Shown here piece after piece: positions 36,016 through 48,977 of a stretch of 64,000 nucleotides of DNA. This DNA is from Gyrodactylus bullatarudis (taxonomy: Eukaryota; Platyhelminthes; Monogenea; Gyrodactylidea; Gyrodactylidae). Location of the stretch: contig SSNU01000163.1 in the NCBI GenBank assembly GCA_012064415.1, forward strand, positions 310,001-374,000, written 5' to 3'. Each line of letters starts with the position of its first letter. The stretch's first letter is position 1. The notes beneath the pieces are model-generated. The model did no database searches, had not been told where the DNA came from, and was given only the letters and a program-made list of their open reading frames with translations. Both the position numbers and the translations under genes were made by a program.

Positions 36016-39000
36016 ATGGGTAAATTAGGGAGTGAAGCAAGAAAAACTCGTTTTCTTAAAGAAATCAATAAAAAGTCTGTTCTATCTAGCTCATTTCAGG
36101 TTGCTTGATACTAGTCACTCGGGTTATCTATCAGAAGTTATTGAAGATGAAGAAAAATTCAACACTATTCTTAATAATGAATCAAAGTAAGCAACCTTTC
36201 TTACTTGAAAGCATTAAATTTATACAAGAACCTCCTAAACAGCTGAAAAATCATGATAAAATTGAAAAAGCATCTGATCAGGACTTAGTAGAAATACGAA
36301 AGAAGGTTCCAACCCCCCTCGGTTTTGAGACATTATTCGATCTTGAATTGTGCCTGAACAAAATATCGTTCAAAAGGATCGAGAATTATAAGTTTTTCTT
36401 TAGAATTCGTTTTCCCTGGTCCTCAACAAAGTACCAGGGAGATGTGGTCAAAAAATACTTTCAATCTTCTCTGTTCGACAACAACTCTGGGCTTGTGGAT
36501 GTAAATTTTACGCTAAGAGTTCCCTTGTTCTTTGACGAAAAGATTTTGAATGAATCTCGGTCCTCCTTCATTTCAATTGAAGTCCTCAAGCGTGAATGCC
36601 CACAGGACAAGATTCTTGGATTGGTTAAATTGCCTATTTACTCGTTGTATTCCTATTTCTTTACCATCTTCAATTGTTCTTCTGGTAATTTTGAGCTTGA
36701 ACAAAACTCTACAAACCTCTTGACAGATGGCTGGATGGCAATATTCAATATAATCAAAGGCATTAACATTGGAGAGTTGCATTCAACTATGAAAATTCAT
36801 TCTATGCGAGATATCGTCAAGAATATTTCGACCATTTTCTCTTCTCCACAAGAAAAGACCCTGAAATCTATGGAAGAGGATATTCTGTTCAAATTTATGT
36901 TCGAGAATATTTGTCTAACCAGTGCCATCGAGGACCTACCCGATGTTGATAAAATTGCCCTTGATCTGGTCTATTACTTTCCTACACGTATGCTCTTTCC
37001 TTTTACAAATTTCATCATTTTTTAGATGAAAAAGGAAATCTATCCAGATTAGATAAGCATATGATTCACACAAATAGTTTTCCCATGTCAGTTTTAACCA
37101 CTGGCGGGGACATTTTCTTCACAAACAATCTATCCATTGAAAATCACAAGTTTTGTCAGAATAACTGCTCTATACCCCTTGTGAGATGGCTCACAGAAGC
37201 TCTCAGTAAGGATCCAACATTTGGTAAGCATCTATAGTGTTTTTATGTCCTCCCATTAGTGAAATGTCAATGTGACAAGTTCAACTCGGTGAATTTCTAT
37301 TTAATCCTTAACTGGAACAAATATCGTTATAAGGAGAGGATTATTGGCCATGGCAGGATACCCCTGAAACTACTCACAAAAACTACAGAGGTCAAGATTG
37401 AGAAAAATGTTGTAAACTTTCATTCCCCGATTGCGCCGAATCAATCGATTGGTAAACTCAGCTTTTTCATAGAAAAAAAGTAAAAATTCTCGTTTTTCAT
37501 GCTTCCAGGGCAAAAATTCATTAAAATTTTACTTTCAAGTTTTAAGCCAAAAGTATCCCCACATACGAGTCCAAACAATGAAAAGAAAACTATGAAATTC
37601 TCAGTTACACTTCACGATCTTAGTCAAATGGAAAATTTCCTTCAACTCATTAAAGAAAAGGGAATTCCCTTGAAGAAGGTCTACCTGAGATTTTGTCTTG
37701 TCCAAGAAAACTCAAACAACGAGTTTACCCAGTTAACTGAGTACCTTTATAAAGTTCTTGATAGTGAAGAACTTCGAATCATCAATGTTAGTCTGGAATT
37801 TGCCCACAATTCAAAAGTTATCATCGGCATGTTTAAAGACGTGATACTCCTGCAAATTGACATTTGGATTGAGAATGAGTACAAGACAATCGAAGTTAAA
37901 TCAGATCTAATCCAAAGATTTGGTTATCTATGGGCCAAGGAGGCAGTTAATTTGGATACTCAAACTGGCTTCAGTCCTCTTGGACTGAATGATATTCACT
38001 ATGGATCGGTTCGATTAGCCTTTAATGAGATCATCAAAACTTTGAATGGAACCATTAATAATATAAACCTACCATTGGTTGGTATTTTCCGTGAGAAAAA
38101 AATATTGTGAGTTGATTTTCTGATTGGTTCTTACTACATGATAATTCATCATTGATACACTGTCTAGCAAAAAATTTCACACTCATTGAAGCTTGGCACA
38201 GGAGAATTTCTTTACATTGACAGCTGAAATTTAAAAATAATGTCATAAAATTTAGGAAAACGTCTTTATACTAATCAAAAACGGTAGATATTTTTTATAT
38301 TTTATTATCAAAGATTTAAATTATTTTTTTACTTTAACCTGATTAAAGTACTGTCAATGTTATATATATGTGGTTGTTTTGCAAATGAAAATAATTTCAA
38401 AATTATCTACAAAAACCCAGAGGATGACTCAATAGACCTCAAAATTAGAGAAAAATTTTTCATAATGGAAGAGGATCCTAATTTGTGTATACAGAAAAAT
38501 CATATTCACACATTACAACTTCCATGGCCCAATTAATCTCACACTAATATAATTTATCAATATAGAATAGAGAAGATCTTAAATGAGAGAGAAAAAAGAT
38601 TTCAGTTTTCATCAGTTGGAGTACAAATATTCATTCTCTTTATAATTCAATGAAATTTATCATTAACTATACACTGTATACAGGAGATGAGGGTTATTTT
38701 TTTATTTGATAAACCAGACTGATAGTTGAAAAAACTTTTGACAATTGTTGAATCAGTTTGATCAAGTCAGGACAGGAATTAAATTTTCGAAAATGGTCCA
38801 CATGGGTCAAGATTATTGTGTCTTTAGGAGATCTGTAAGGTGTTTTTTTGTTTTTGGAATTTCCATAATTTATCTTCCACTTTTTACTCTAATATAAAAT
38901 CCTTCTAAAATATGTATTTAAATTTTTCAGTTATCGTGGTTTATTGGAGCTTTCTGCTGGAATAGAAAACCAACAGATCGGGTTATTCAACTTGATCAAA

Positions 39001-41014
39001 ACCTACTCTGATGAAATGGAAAATAATTCGTTCAACTCTTGCTGGAATAATGATTGCTCTCTACCAAATATATCCGCCAACTGGAGTTATTCCAAGAATA
39101 ATGTCGATAAACTATTGGACTATCTACCCAATCAATGGTCCTCTGGTAAAGGTAAGCTTTGAAAACTTTTCAATTCAGATTCACGTGAGATTATTTCGTA
39201 TCATTTCAGATGTATTTGGAAATTGTCGAAAATCCCTTCAGTTCAGTATTAAAAAAATCATTCTTGATGAGTCTTTTCGAGCTGATTTCAATCTTAAACA
39301 TATCATCATCAGACTGAAATGGCTTGCTCATGAATATGAGCTTCACGGGACTGTGGACGATGGGAACAAGAACGTCATTAACGTAAATATCAATATTATT
39401 ATTCAATGGGTCGCCAATTGTTTCAATAGAAATGAAACGTATGAAGAACATTTGGTGACCAATAGAAGAGAACATGCATTTTTAAAATTATGTTATTTTT
39501 TTCTTGAACAGGTAAATGAAACAAAAAGGTTTGTCATGGATATATCAAAGAGATTATGCCAATCGTTGATGCAAGAGACCATAAGTATTGAAATTCAGAT
39601 GAATGAGCCAGGCAGCACCCAGTGTCATCTGAAAATTCCCACCTATCAATTGGTCTACGATCAAGATGGAAAATCAAATGTGTACATTTCCGCCAAGAGA
39701 ATGGTACCAGTCCTTTCGAGTGACTATACTTTTCCTTTTAGCTGTGAGAATGGCAAAAGTATCCATTTTCTCGAGGCAATCTTTTCCATTGACACATTCA
39801 ATGGTACTCTCAATAACGTAAGTCACAGCTATTTTTGGAAAAAATATCTTTCTATTAATTATTCTCTTGGTTTAGGTCCATCAACAACAACAACTCCTAA
39901 TGGATAATCCAGTCGAGAAAATAGCCAATGAAACATTTGAGACATTTCGAGTGAATATCGAGGAGCAGGAGAAGGCAGAGAAGGCCAACTTCACTTTGGG
40001 CATTCATCGTGGCCTACAAGTTGAGAAGGGCCAACTATTTCCCACCTGGATTGAAATGCCCGAGTATGGTATAAAGCTCAATCCAATCACTTCAACATGT
40101 CCTAGCTGGAACTTTACCAAGGAAATTTACATACCTGACATCAAGAATGTGAGTAACCGATTACAAAATTATATATATTTGACTATAACGTTGTTCACTT
40201 GCTACTTGACTATGTTGTCTTCTGGCTTGTAATAGTATATCCGTAGTAAAAGAAAAGGAAGAGAAGGATGTAGTAAAGTTATAGTGATTAGAATTTTAAA
40301 AATTAACAAGAATGTAACTAACCATATGTTTTTTTATCTGATAGAAAAACTTGTATTTTGATGTCTACCAAAAGAGGACTACAGACTCAAAGCATTGCCT
40401 TGGTCGTGTCAAAGTCGACTTGGAAGTGCTCACATATCAACGAGGACATGCGAGTTTACTCCCAGAAATTAGAGGCTGGTACTTTATCAAGGATTCCCAA
40501 AATGATGTCCGAGGACAATTACTCATTTCGATAACTCCAATGGATTTTGATTCAAATGTCAATTCAAGTCTTATCAAAGGTTTCACAAATAATAACTCAA
40601 ACTCGTTGTAAGTCTTACTGAAAAAATTAGATTTTTGAGTAGCACAATTTATTTTCGAAAGTTAACAAGAAAATGATCAAATTATAAAGATTTAATTCTC
40701 ATTTATTCATCTAGGGGTAAACTCAAAGATTGTACCAGTGTAAGGGAGGAAATATCTCTAATTTCATTTGATTCCTCCCTGAAACACCTAAAAGGTCCGA
40801 ATATTTCTTCTATGCAACTGAACACAAGTGAGATTATAAAACCTTGAATTATTACAATCCAGTACAGTATAATACTTTATATTTGTTAGTTGATTCAGAG
40901 AGAACCTTTTCCCTTAACGATGATCAGCTGACCAGTCTAATCGAAAGATTGCCCAACTTCAAATCTTCCTTTCTAATTGATGAGTATCAGTTGTGTCAAC
41001 AGAATGATGAGTAA
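36016..41014 (+). CDS. C2-domain protein resembling C2CD3 (centriole component)
   Basis: Twelve exons: 36016-36074, 36100-36186, 36212-36987, 37026-37223, 37260-37479, 37540-38106, 38931-39151, 39210-39817, 39876-40148, 40345-40607, 40715-40827, 40890-41014. All phases match and the sum is exactly 1170 codons (1169 residues), which supports the model. Several C2-like beta units are present. One near the start has LGFETLFDLELCLNKISF. The clearest, near the C-terminus, reads FTLGIHRGLQVEKG, PSWNFTKEIYIP, LYFDVYQK, CLGRVKVDLEVL, then IRGWYFI and GQLLISITPM, the layout of C2 repeats in C2CD3, which drives centriole elongation and distal appendage formation. Human C2CD3 is about twice as long. CEP120 or another multi-C2 protein is possible. 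The first two introns are each 25 nt. Confidence 0.62.
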
Positions 41015-41054
41015 TCAACAAGGATATTGTATTATTTTTTAATTTAATTTTGCC

Positions 41055-41060
41055 AATAAA
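41055..41060 (+). terminator. Poly(A) signal of the C2CD3-like gene
   Basis: AATAAA about 40 nt after the stop codon. Confidence 0.55.
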
Positions 41061-42321
41061 TTTATTGTTGATACAATTACTTTAGAGTAGTTATATGAAT
41101 ACATTAATATTTCATTGTACGCATGGTTAATAATTTCTGTTGAGAATTAGAAAAGGTCCTACCTTGATTCGACATTTTCTAATTCTATTTGATCTACACA
41201 TTTAAACTTTCAAAGGAAATGATAGATGAATGCATCAATCAACTTTTTTACCACCTTTCCCATTCAACCACTCTCCAGTATATTCACCTCAATACATCTT
41301 TCAGATCAAAGGAATGTTCTTGATTTATTCCTCGAAAAATGCACAAAATCCAAATGTTTCTTTATTCATGTTGGTCTTGTTTCTCAAGTAAATAATAATC
41401 TTTTAACCATGATGATATCACAAAAGAGAGAAACAGCCCCAAAATTTCTATCTGTGTGTGCACAAACGAAAACATTCATTTCGACTCAATTTGTGATAAA
41501 TATTTATTTAAGAATCCATGATCGAAAGAGAGAGAGAGATTTGCAAATATTCTCTTTACAAATAATAATACAAGTAAAATGTATAATTAACGTGTGACTT
41601 AAAATTTCTGTGTGCAACATTGATTACAATCTCGATCAGGTCAGCTTTCATCTGTAGACCCAGAATGTTTATTCCCACATGATTGCTGTTGCAGGGTACT
41701 CTAAGCCCTTTTTGAGAGGAGAATTTGTCTATTTCTCATATGTTCGTCATCTTCCTCTAATGCCATAAATCATAGAGAGAAAAAATTCCTGTGTGTATAC
41801 ATTTTCAGTTTTGATTTATAGAATTGCACTGTATAATATTTTGTTATTTCTTTCATAATTTAATTTTCATGGAATAGACTACAATGTATCTGTGAGAAAT
41901 ACAAGCGCCAAATAGGAACCCTTTCTGAATGAACCCTGATTGAATTCAATTTAGGTTATTTCAAAGTGGTCGACCATACAAGTTATTCAATCGTAACCTA
42001 TTTTTAAAAAGGTCATTTCTTAGATGGTGACACAAACTTCAACATTCAACACCAAAAATGGGTCTTTTGAATTCTTACTCTCATTAGAATAAACAAAAAG
42101 ATGATTGTTAAACTTTGATGAATTGAAAACCAAGAAATTTATTAGAGTTAATTTAAGAAAATTTCACCTCTTCATGTCTAAATTTCTGTGTATATTATGC
42201 TTATAGGATCATTCCATAAGAGAGTCGTTGAGAAATATTTCATGAATTGATCTTAAACTATTAGGATTCATTAAAGGTGATTACAATGTTCAGTGGCTAA
42301 ATTAAAAAAAATAATTTATTC

Positions 42322-42426
42322 ACAATCATTTCGTTCTTATTAAAGTTCGTTTTATTTGGTAATTAATTAGCGCATTTTGCTGAATGTTCCAGCTTACAAA
42401 TGGATCCGAGGCATTTAGTTTAATTA
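42322..42426 (+). repeat. Diverged relative of the 6590-6722 inverted-repeat element
   Basis: Shares ACAATCATTTCGTTCT (ACAATTATTTCGTTCT at 6590), AATTAGC, TTGCTGAATG and CCAGC in the same order and spacing. The terminal repeats have decayed. Confidence 0.5.
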
Positions 42427-45400
42427 GGCATATTCGTGTTTCATTTAAACTCGTTAGTATGCGACAATCTGGAATCTAAACTTTTAAACACTGAACGAAT
42501 TAATTCTCTTTTTAATTTTACATTTTTAAATTCATTTCGATCTACACCAATCTGAGTGTAACCTCAAGACAGCTATACTATCATGATTATGAAGTTTTTC
42601 TTGGAGATAAATCACACGTGCTTGTATTGCAAAACCGAATGGGATGTCTCCTCCTGCATGTGTGCGACACAGATCTTCCCCGTTTTCATGAATGAATCCT
42701 TCACTAGTCTCTCTTGCTTATTACTTCTAGGCGTAACTTTAAGTAATGCAAGAAAATCGAGCGAGAGAGAAAGAATTGAAAAGGTGCCATTTTCCATGCC
42801 TTCATTCCTTCCTTCTAACTACTACTGCTGTGTGTATTGCAACAGAAGAAATAAAAGGCAAGCAATAAATGTCAAACGTGGTAATGTGGGGAGAAAATAT
42901 TATTCTTGGCATATCATTACTGTACTGTATTTGTTTCCCACCATTTTTGAGTATAGTAAATCATCTTGACAGGTTCACTTAGTATTCAATGAATACAATA
43001 ATAATAATATATTCATCCACCCTTACTATATATAGTACACTGATTACACAAACACAATCTGTATTACTTCTACTACTTCTTAGTAAGGAGTAAAACAATA
43101 AATTATTGTGCAACACTGTAGGTGTATGCTCTAGGTATCTGTTGGGATAACGGTGAATTAAAGCACTAAAGTCAAATGTCAAAAAATTATTTTTATCATT
43201 ACGAGATAAGATGAGACAGGTAGAGTATTCCTGGGAGGCTAAAACCAGCTCTCTAATTGATATTTTATAGCATTGAAAATCTACCTTAACAACTGTATCT
43301 ACACTTCTTCCTCTTCGTATTGGTATAAATATTTTGAGCAAATTATCATTCATTTATTTATTTGCTTTGATCAAGATTTGCTCAGTCTTAATACGTATCT
43401 CGTCATGGTACATAACTTGAAAACTTGGCATACAGAAAGGGTAATCTAATTAGAAACCAAAAAGACTGGGATGTCTAAATGAGTTTGAAATTAAATCACA
43501 AGATACAGAGAAATAATAAATTTAAAGAATGTAAAAGGTGTTTATAGAGTTCATACTGATCTTGAACTCCAAGCAAATGAAGGTTGTCCACTAGGCTAGG
43601 GTGAAATTTTTTTCTACGAACCACTCACAAGAGTACATTATTTTCTGATAAAATTTAGTACTCAGATCATGTTTTGCATATTTTTACAACGTAAAATTCA
43701 ATCTTCATTATGTCCCACAACATCTCACAGACATGATAAAACAACGAAATCCACCATGAAGGCCTTCATGATGATCAGATTTTTGAAGATGAAGCTTTAG
43801 AAATCCATTTAGTGGCCAAGATATTCCAGATTTTAGTGATTGCGTAGTAAAAATTCATTGAAAATTGAACGGCGATTTGAAAAATTCTGGATGACATTTT
43901 TGACATATGCTTCAAGACAAAATAATGCTTAGAATTAGCGCCTACCCCTACAATGTACAGTTTACACCAACTCAAAGCGCCTCAGTAGAAACTGGTTCAA
44001 CGACCAAATTTAATACCAGCTGATCACAAAGGGAACCAGGAGCAGAAATCAGCTGATTCTTTAATTTAAAAGTTTGTCTCACGCAAAGCTATCAATTAAA
44101 GAAAAAATGTCATTCTTCAAATTTTGAAATAGCGCAAAACTCTGAAATTTTCATTGATTTCCAAGTGAGAGGGTTGTTAAATGATTACTTTTGAATGGAA
44201 TTTAGACACATTTAGTTTTTGACAGTCCAGCAATTTTCGGCAGATCATCTGTAAAAATGATCAAGTAAAGCAAATCTTTGGAGAGAATTTAGCAAATATG
44301 GTTTCATATCAACCAGCTTTATTTCGTAGAAGCATTGTTATTCGTCTAAAAGAAAGTGAACCATTTAGTTGTTCAATGTCTCATAAAACGAAAATGAGAC
44401 AAAACTTGATGAGTATGATCAAAGAGCGCATCGCATACCAACCAACTGTATTCATCTCAAATCGAATAAATGATTTATTAATAATATCCGGTTGAGTTGG
44501 CGACTTTTAATTGGGACAATCGTTCTCTTTTACTCCAAGACTCAAATAATAAATTTTAGTTTATGTTAAGACATGCTAAAGTCAAGATGCAGTGCTTTTA
44601 GCATATCTATTTTGTCAAATGGTTGCATAATTTATTACCGTGATACAATGGCTCTGTGGATGAGTTATAGAACTGCATGTTCTCATGCATTCCAGAGTTA
44701 GAGCCAATTATTAATTAATTAATAATTCTCTTCAATAGATGTAGAAGAATATACACAAGAAAGATACAATTTGTGTGAGCACAGCTAAACAACAGTTGAC
44801 CCTGAATGAATTACACGAATTCAATTGTTACAATTCAACCGGATTTCCAGTTAAAATATGCTCTAAATAGACAAATTTCTTTTTCTCGTTTATATGGATA
44901 GTATGGATAACTTTTTAAGAACAATTTTTAGAAAATCCCCGGATGCCTAGATGAATAAAGATGCTTTAGTATTTGAGGAGTCTAGGTGTGAAATTTCTCT
45001 TGTAAAAAACCTTTTCATAGGGGTGATGTCAATGCAACAAAGTTTTTAAAAATTGGATTTTTTCACGAAAATAAATCCCACTACTTTTAGGTAGTGTGTA
45101 TATTTTCTACAGGAATCCATGGTATTTTCGATTGATTCAAGAAAATATCTGATCTACAAGGTTGGCTTGAACAAATAAAAATAACTTCCCACAACAAAAA
45201 TTTATTCCAAGATTGATTATTAATTTGTCGGTAATTTGACGGTTCTAGTCAGATTTCTTGTCTAATCTTGATCCTGAAAAACCTCTTTTGATCAACCTCC
45301 AACTTTCAAATAGATGAAAATTTTCAGTTCAAAGTTCGAATAAATGGGATTTTTGCGCCAAATTGAAATTTGAAAAATGACCATATTTTTTATAAAAATA

Positions 45401-48400
45401 ATTTTTTTCTTCAACTGGTAAAAGTGTGCAAAATGAGTAGGAATTTTGATGAAAAAATCGAGATTTCTGTAAAAATCATAGATTCCCAACTTCATATCAA
45501 CCAAGTTTAGATTTCAAGAATTCGAAATAATTTTTTTCTGGCTTTCAATACATTTAGATAGAAAAATCATTCATTCTATTTACAACACCCCTAGGACTTT
45601 ATCAGAACCTACTACCGTTATACATCATTAGAACCGTCTTTAAAAGTTCTATCGAATGAGAGCTAGGAAAAAATTTATAATTTTCATAAAATATCCTTGG
45701 ATAGTCACTGGTCAATATTATATTAGGGATGTATGAAATGAAATTCATCAGCCATTTTGTCAACTTTGTATTCTTGTCCTCTTAACATTGGCTAACTAGT
45801 TAACCCACACTGAGGCAATTATAGCACATAGATGAATTTGGTAACTTATAAATTTTGTTTAACCCTCATTCGTAAGGGAAATATATCATTCATCAGAGAC
45901 AATAGTTCAGGGAAAGTTGACTCTTATAAAAATACAAGTTTTTTTGTAGTCGATAACTCTTAAGCTGAAGAATAATCGCTTTAAATCTTAATTAGCGTAC
46001 CTATTGACCATAAATGGAAAATATTTCTTTCTAGGATTGTTGGACATAGAAGTATACTCATAAATAGACAATAAAATGAAGAAAACCTTGGTTGGCAAGT
46101 CCATCCTCTCCAAATAAATGTTTAACCCCTTTTCCTTTGCATCATTAATTAGTGGTAGTAAGGGTAGGAAGGGGGAAAATATCCATCGCTTTAAGAACTT
46201 TTCGTTGTCGTCGTCTTCTTCTTCTAAAAATACCAACTATAGAGGGCAGTAAATCAAAAATTTTATTTTACATCTCTCCATTCTGAAACGAATAGAAGAG
46301 AAGAAGCCTATCCCTTTTTTTCATGTTCTCTTTTCCAACTTTTCCAACCCATCTCCAAGTGACTACATAAAAAGAGAGATTTCCTGACATAAAAAAGCAT
46401 GTTTTCCCCTCTCAAGGAAAGAAGAAAAGGATGGTGATGAGAGTTGATGATGAACCTTCCTTTCTATGCCTTCTTTTGAAAGAAATAAAAGAATTTAATT
46501 TATTTCCTTTTTCCCCTTCAAATTTCATCGAGAATTTGTTGAGATAAATTGGGCCTAGAGAGAGGGAAGAACTTGAAAACCAACTGAAAAATGCCTTATC
46601 GTGCTCCCTGATCTGGGCTTGCCTAAAATTACCGCATGGAATCGAAATTGTCTTCTTAACCGCTGGGTTATTTCAATCGCATAGATCGATTTACCAAATC
46701 ATTGTTATTCATTCAAGGCTCAAAAATATTTCGTTTACCGTCCCCATTCGATAGGATATTTATTGATTTCCTGGAATACAAAAACGTGCTATAATAATTA
46801 TAATTCAAAGAAAGTTTATTTTCAAAACGTTCTTAAGAAAACCATACTAATCATACCTGTGGAATTCGAATATGCAATTTTCTGAGCTTTATCTGCAAAA
46901 GCTTCAAAGATAGCTTTTTTTGGATCAAAGAATGACCCAATCTTGAATGGAAATCATGATAAAAAGTTTTCCGGTGACAAAGTATAAGCTGCATCTTCGT
47001 ATGAGACAAAAGATGCCTTCGAGTATTTTTCTCTCTGCTAACAGTAGAATAATATAATCCATCTCTCTCTACTACCCTCCCCTAATCTGTAATTCAATGT
47101 CAACCTGTTGTCTACCTATCAAATTACAAAGCCTTAAGAGAGTCAAATGATTTTCTGTCCATTTAGTCTGATCAGTCCTAGACACAAGATGACAATTGAC
47201 AAGGGAGAAAAGGGCGTGAAAATTCTCATCAATCACATATTAGTTTTGCTTGTACCTGATTGATCAATGGGAAATTTTAGTTTTTGAAGGAATCGAATTT
47301 TTCCTTTAGGTTTAATTACTCTAATCTCGAGTTAAAGTTGAAATAAAATTGAGCATTTGTGGTAAAAAGTTATGTTAGCCTAAAGATGAGAAAATAATAA
47401 AAATTTCAAACTTTTTTGAAGAAAGTAATTGATTATAATCTTTAAATTATAATTTGAATGACCTGTAGTTTTCATTCTGCATTTTTTGTGTACATTGTCA
47501 ATAAATTTGTCAACTATACATGTTACTTTGAAAACATTACCCATAGGTGTGTATTTTTATGAGTTTTGTGAACAAGTTTTGAACACAAGTTTTTTTCCTT
47601 ACAAACTTTTACAGCATGTGTGATTATGTGAAAATTATTAGCCATTTCTCTGTCTGTCTCTTTTTGATTGTATGCTTTTATCAATTGAAAAAACAATATA
47701 TAAATTGTAACAAAAGAAAAAGGGTTCCCTCCTTACCCGAAAATATATGCCAAGTATAGTACATAAGAATAAGAACAAGTTTAACAAAATTAACTCTCCT
47801 TTCTTTTCATGAAATAGTAACATTTTTAGCCAATTATAATGACAACTAATAATAATCCAAGAGATCTTCTCCCTCATCGTAATTTTGTGAAAAGAAAGGT
47901 GATGTCAATAGGTTTCAAGAGTATGGCGGTTTTAGATTTGTATGTCTGATTGGAATCACCTTCTTCTTGATGGAATTGTCTCAATTGAAAACAGAAATAA
48001 ATTTGATTTACAATAGAAAATAAAAATAACCAAAAGGTTTCAAAACCTAAACCAATTAAGAAAAAATCTCCAAAAAAACTCAACCTGAATAAAATGCACC
48101 AAATTTCCAGTTTTTCAAATTTTGAGCTTAATTTTTTTTATCGATTTCATGGACTTGAAGCAAATAAATGCTGATATATCTGATTATCTTTAGACTTTAT
48201 CTTGGAAATCGATAAAAATAAGAGTTTTAAAAGTTTTGGAATTCTAAAAATTATTTCCAGAATTTCAACAGCTCATGAGCTCATTTCATCAGGGATTCAA
48301 AAAATGTTCCCGAAGAAAATTATTGAGGTTTTTTGTAAATTTCGATTAGGGTCTACAAAATATTCATATTAATACTATTTCTAAGAGTCAGTAATTAATC

Positions 48401-48910
48401 AAGGTTCCAAAGGGAGTCTCAGTTTTGTATTAAGGCAGTGAATTGATGATTTTTGAGATATTCTCGTTTACACGAATCAAAAGGCTAATTTGGATGGAAG
48501 AAATCAATCGATAGTAAGTGAGCAAGACAAAAATTCGAAAGATTCTCCGGATATACAGATAGATATATCTATCTAAAAAAAGCATGTGATAATTTCATCT
48601 CAGGGTTGCATTTGAAATTGTATTGACATCTTTTCAATCAAGGAGTAAAACCACGAGTCAGATTACATTTTACAGCCAATCAACTAACTCTCAATAGAAA
48701 AATGCGATATTCGATTTTAGCAACCAATCAAATCCCTCGAATGCACACACAAATAGCATATTAACCATACACCATTTTTTACTACTACAATCATATATAT
48801 ATGCAATGTATACACAAAATAAATTGGCTCAACAATAGCACACATGTATATATATAAATCTAAATACAGATAGAGATACTTGAACAGGCCAATAGAGTTA
48901 CCTATAAAGC

Positions 48911-48955
48911 ATGAACACAAATATGACTGAGATTATTATTGCTATTATTATTTGA
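48911..48955 (+). promoter_or_regulatory. Possible upstream reading frame in the Hox leader
   Basis: ATG at 48911 opens a 14-codon frame ending in TGA at 48953-48955, 22 nt before the Hox ATG. If transcribed it could dampen translation of the Hox protein. The transcription start is not known. Confidence 0.3.
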
Positions 48956-48977
48956 AACACGAAAGAATTGGAACATT

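Larger units (their letters stand above)
41061..48977. other. Gene-poor region before the Hox gene
   Basis: About 8 kb. Several frames of 60-130 codons exist (for example at 41226 and 42583) but show no domains, splice context or codon bias I trust. It contains diverged interspersed repeats at 42322-42426, 45300-45505 and 46850-47000, and a small hairpin-rich segment at 44650-44706. A possible 14-codon upstream frame (48911-48955) ends just before the Hox ATG. Confidence 0.55.

Noticed and set aside
41226..41597. 123-codon frame after the C2CD3-like gene
   Set aside because: It lies beyond the poly(A) signal and has low complexity with no domain.
42583..42969. 128-codon frame with several Cys
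   Set aside because: No start context, domain or splice support. The cysteine spacing does not match a known finger.
44650..44706. tRNA-like segment with GGCTCT and AGAGCC ends
   Set aside because: It is too short (about 57 nt), lacks a proper T-loop and anticodon arm, and only forms small hairpins.
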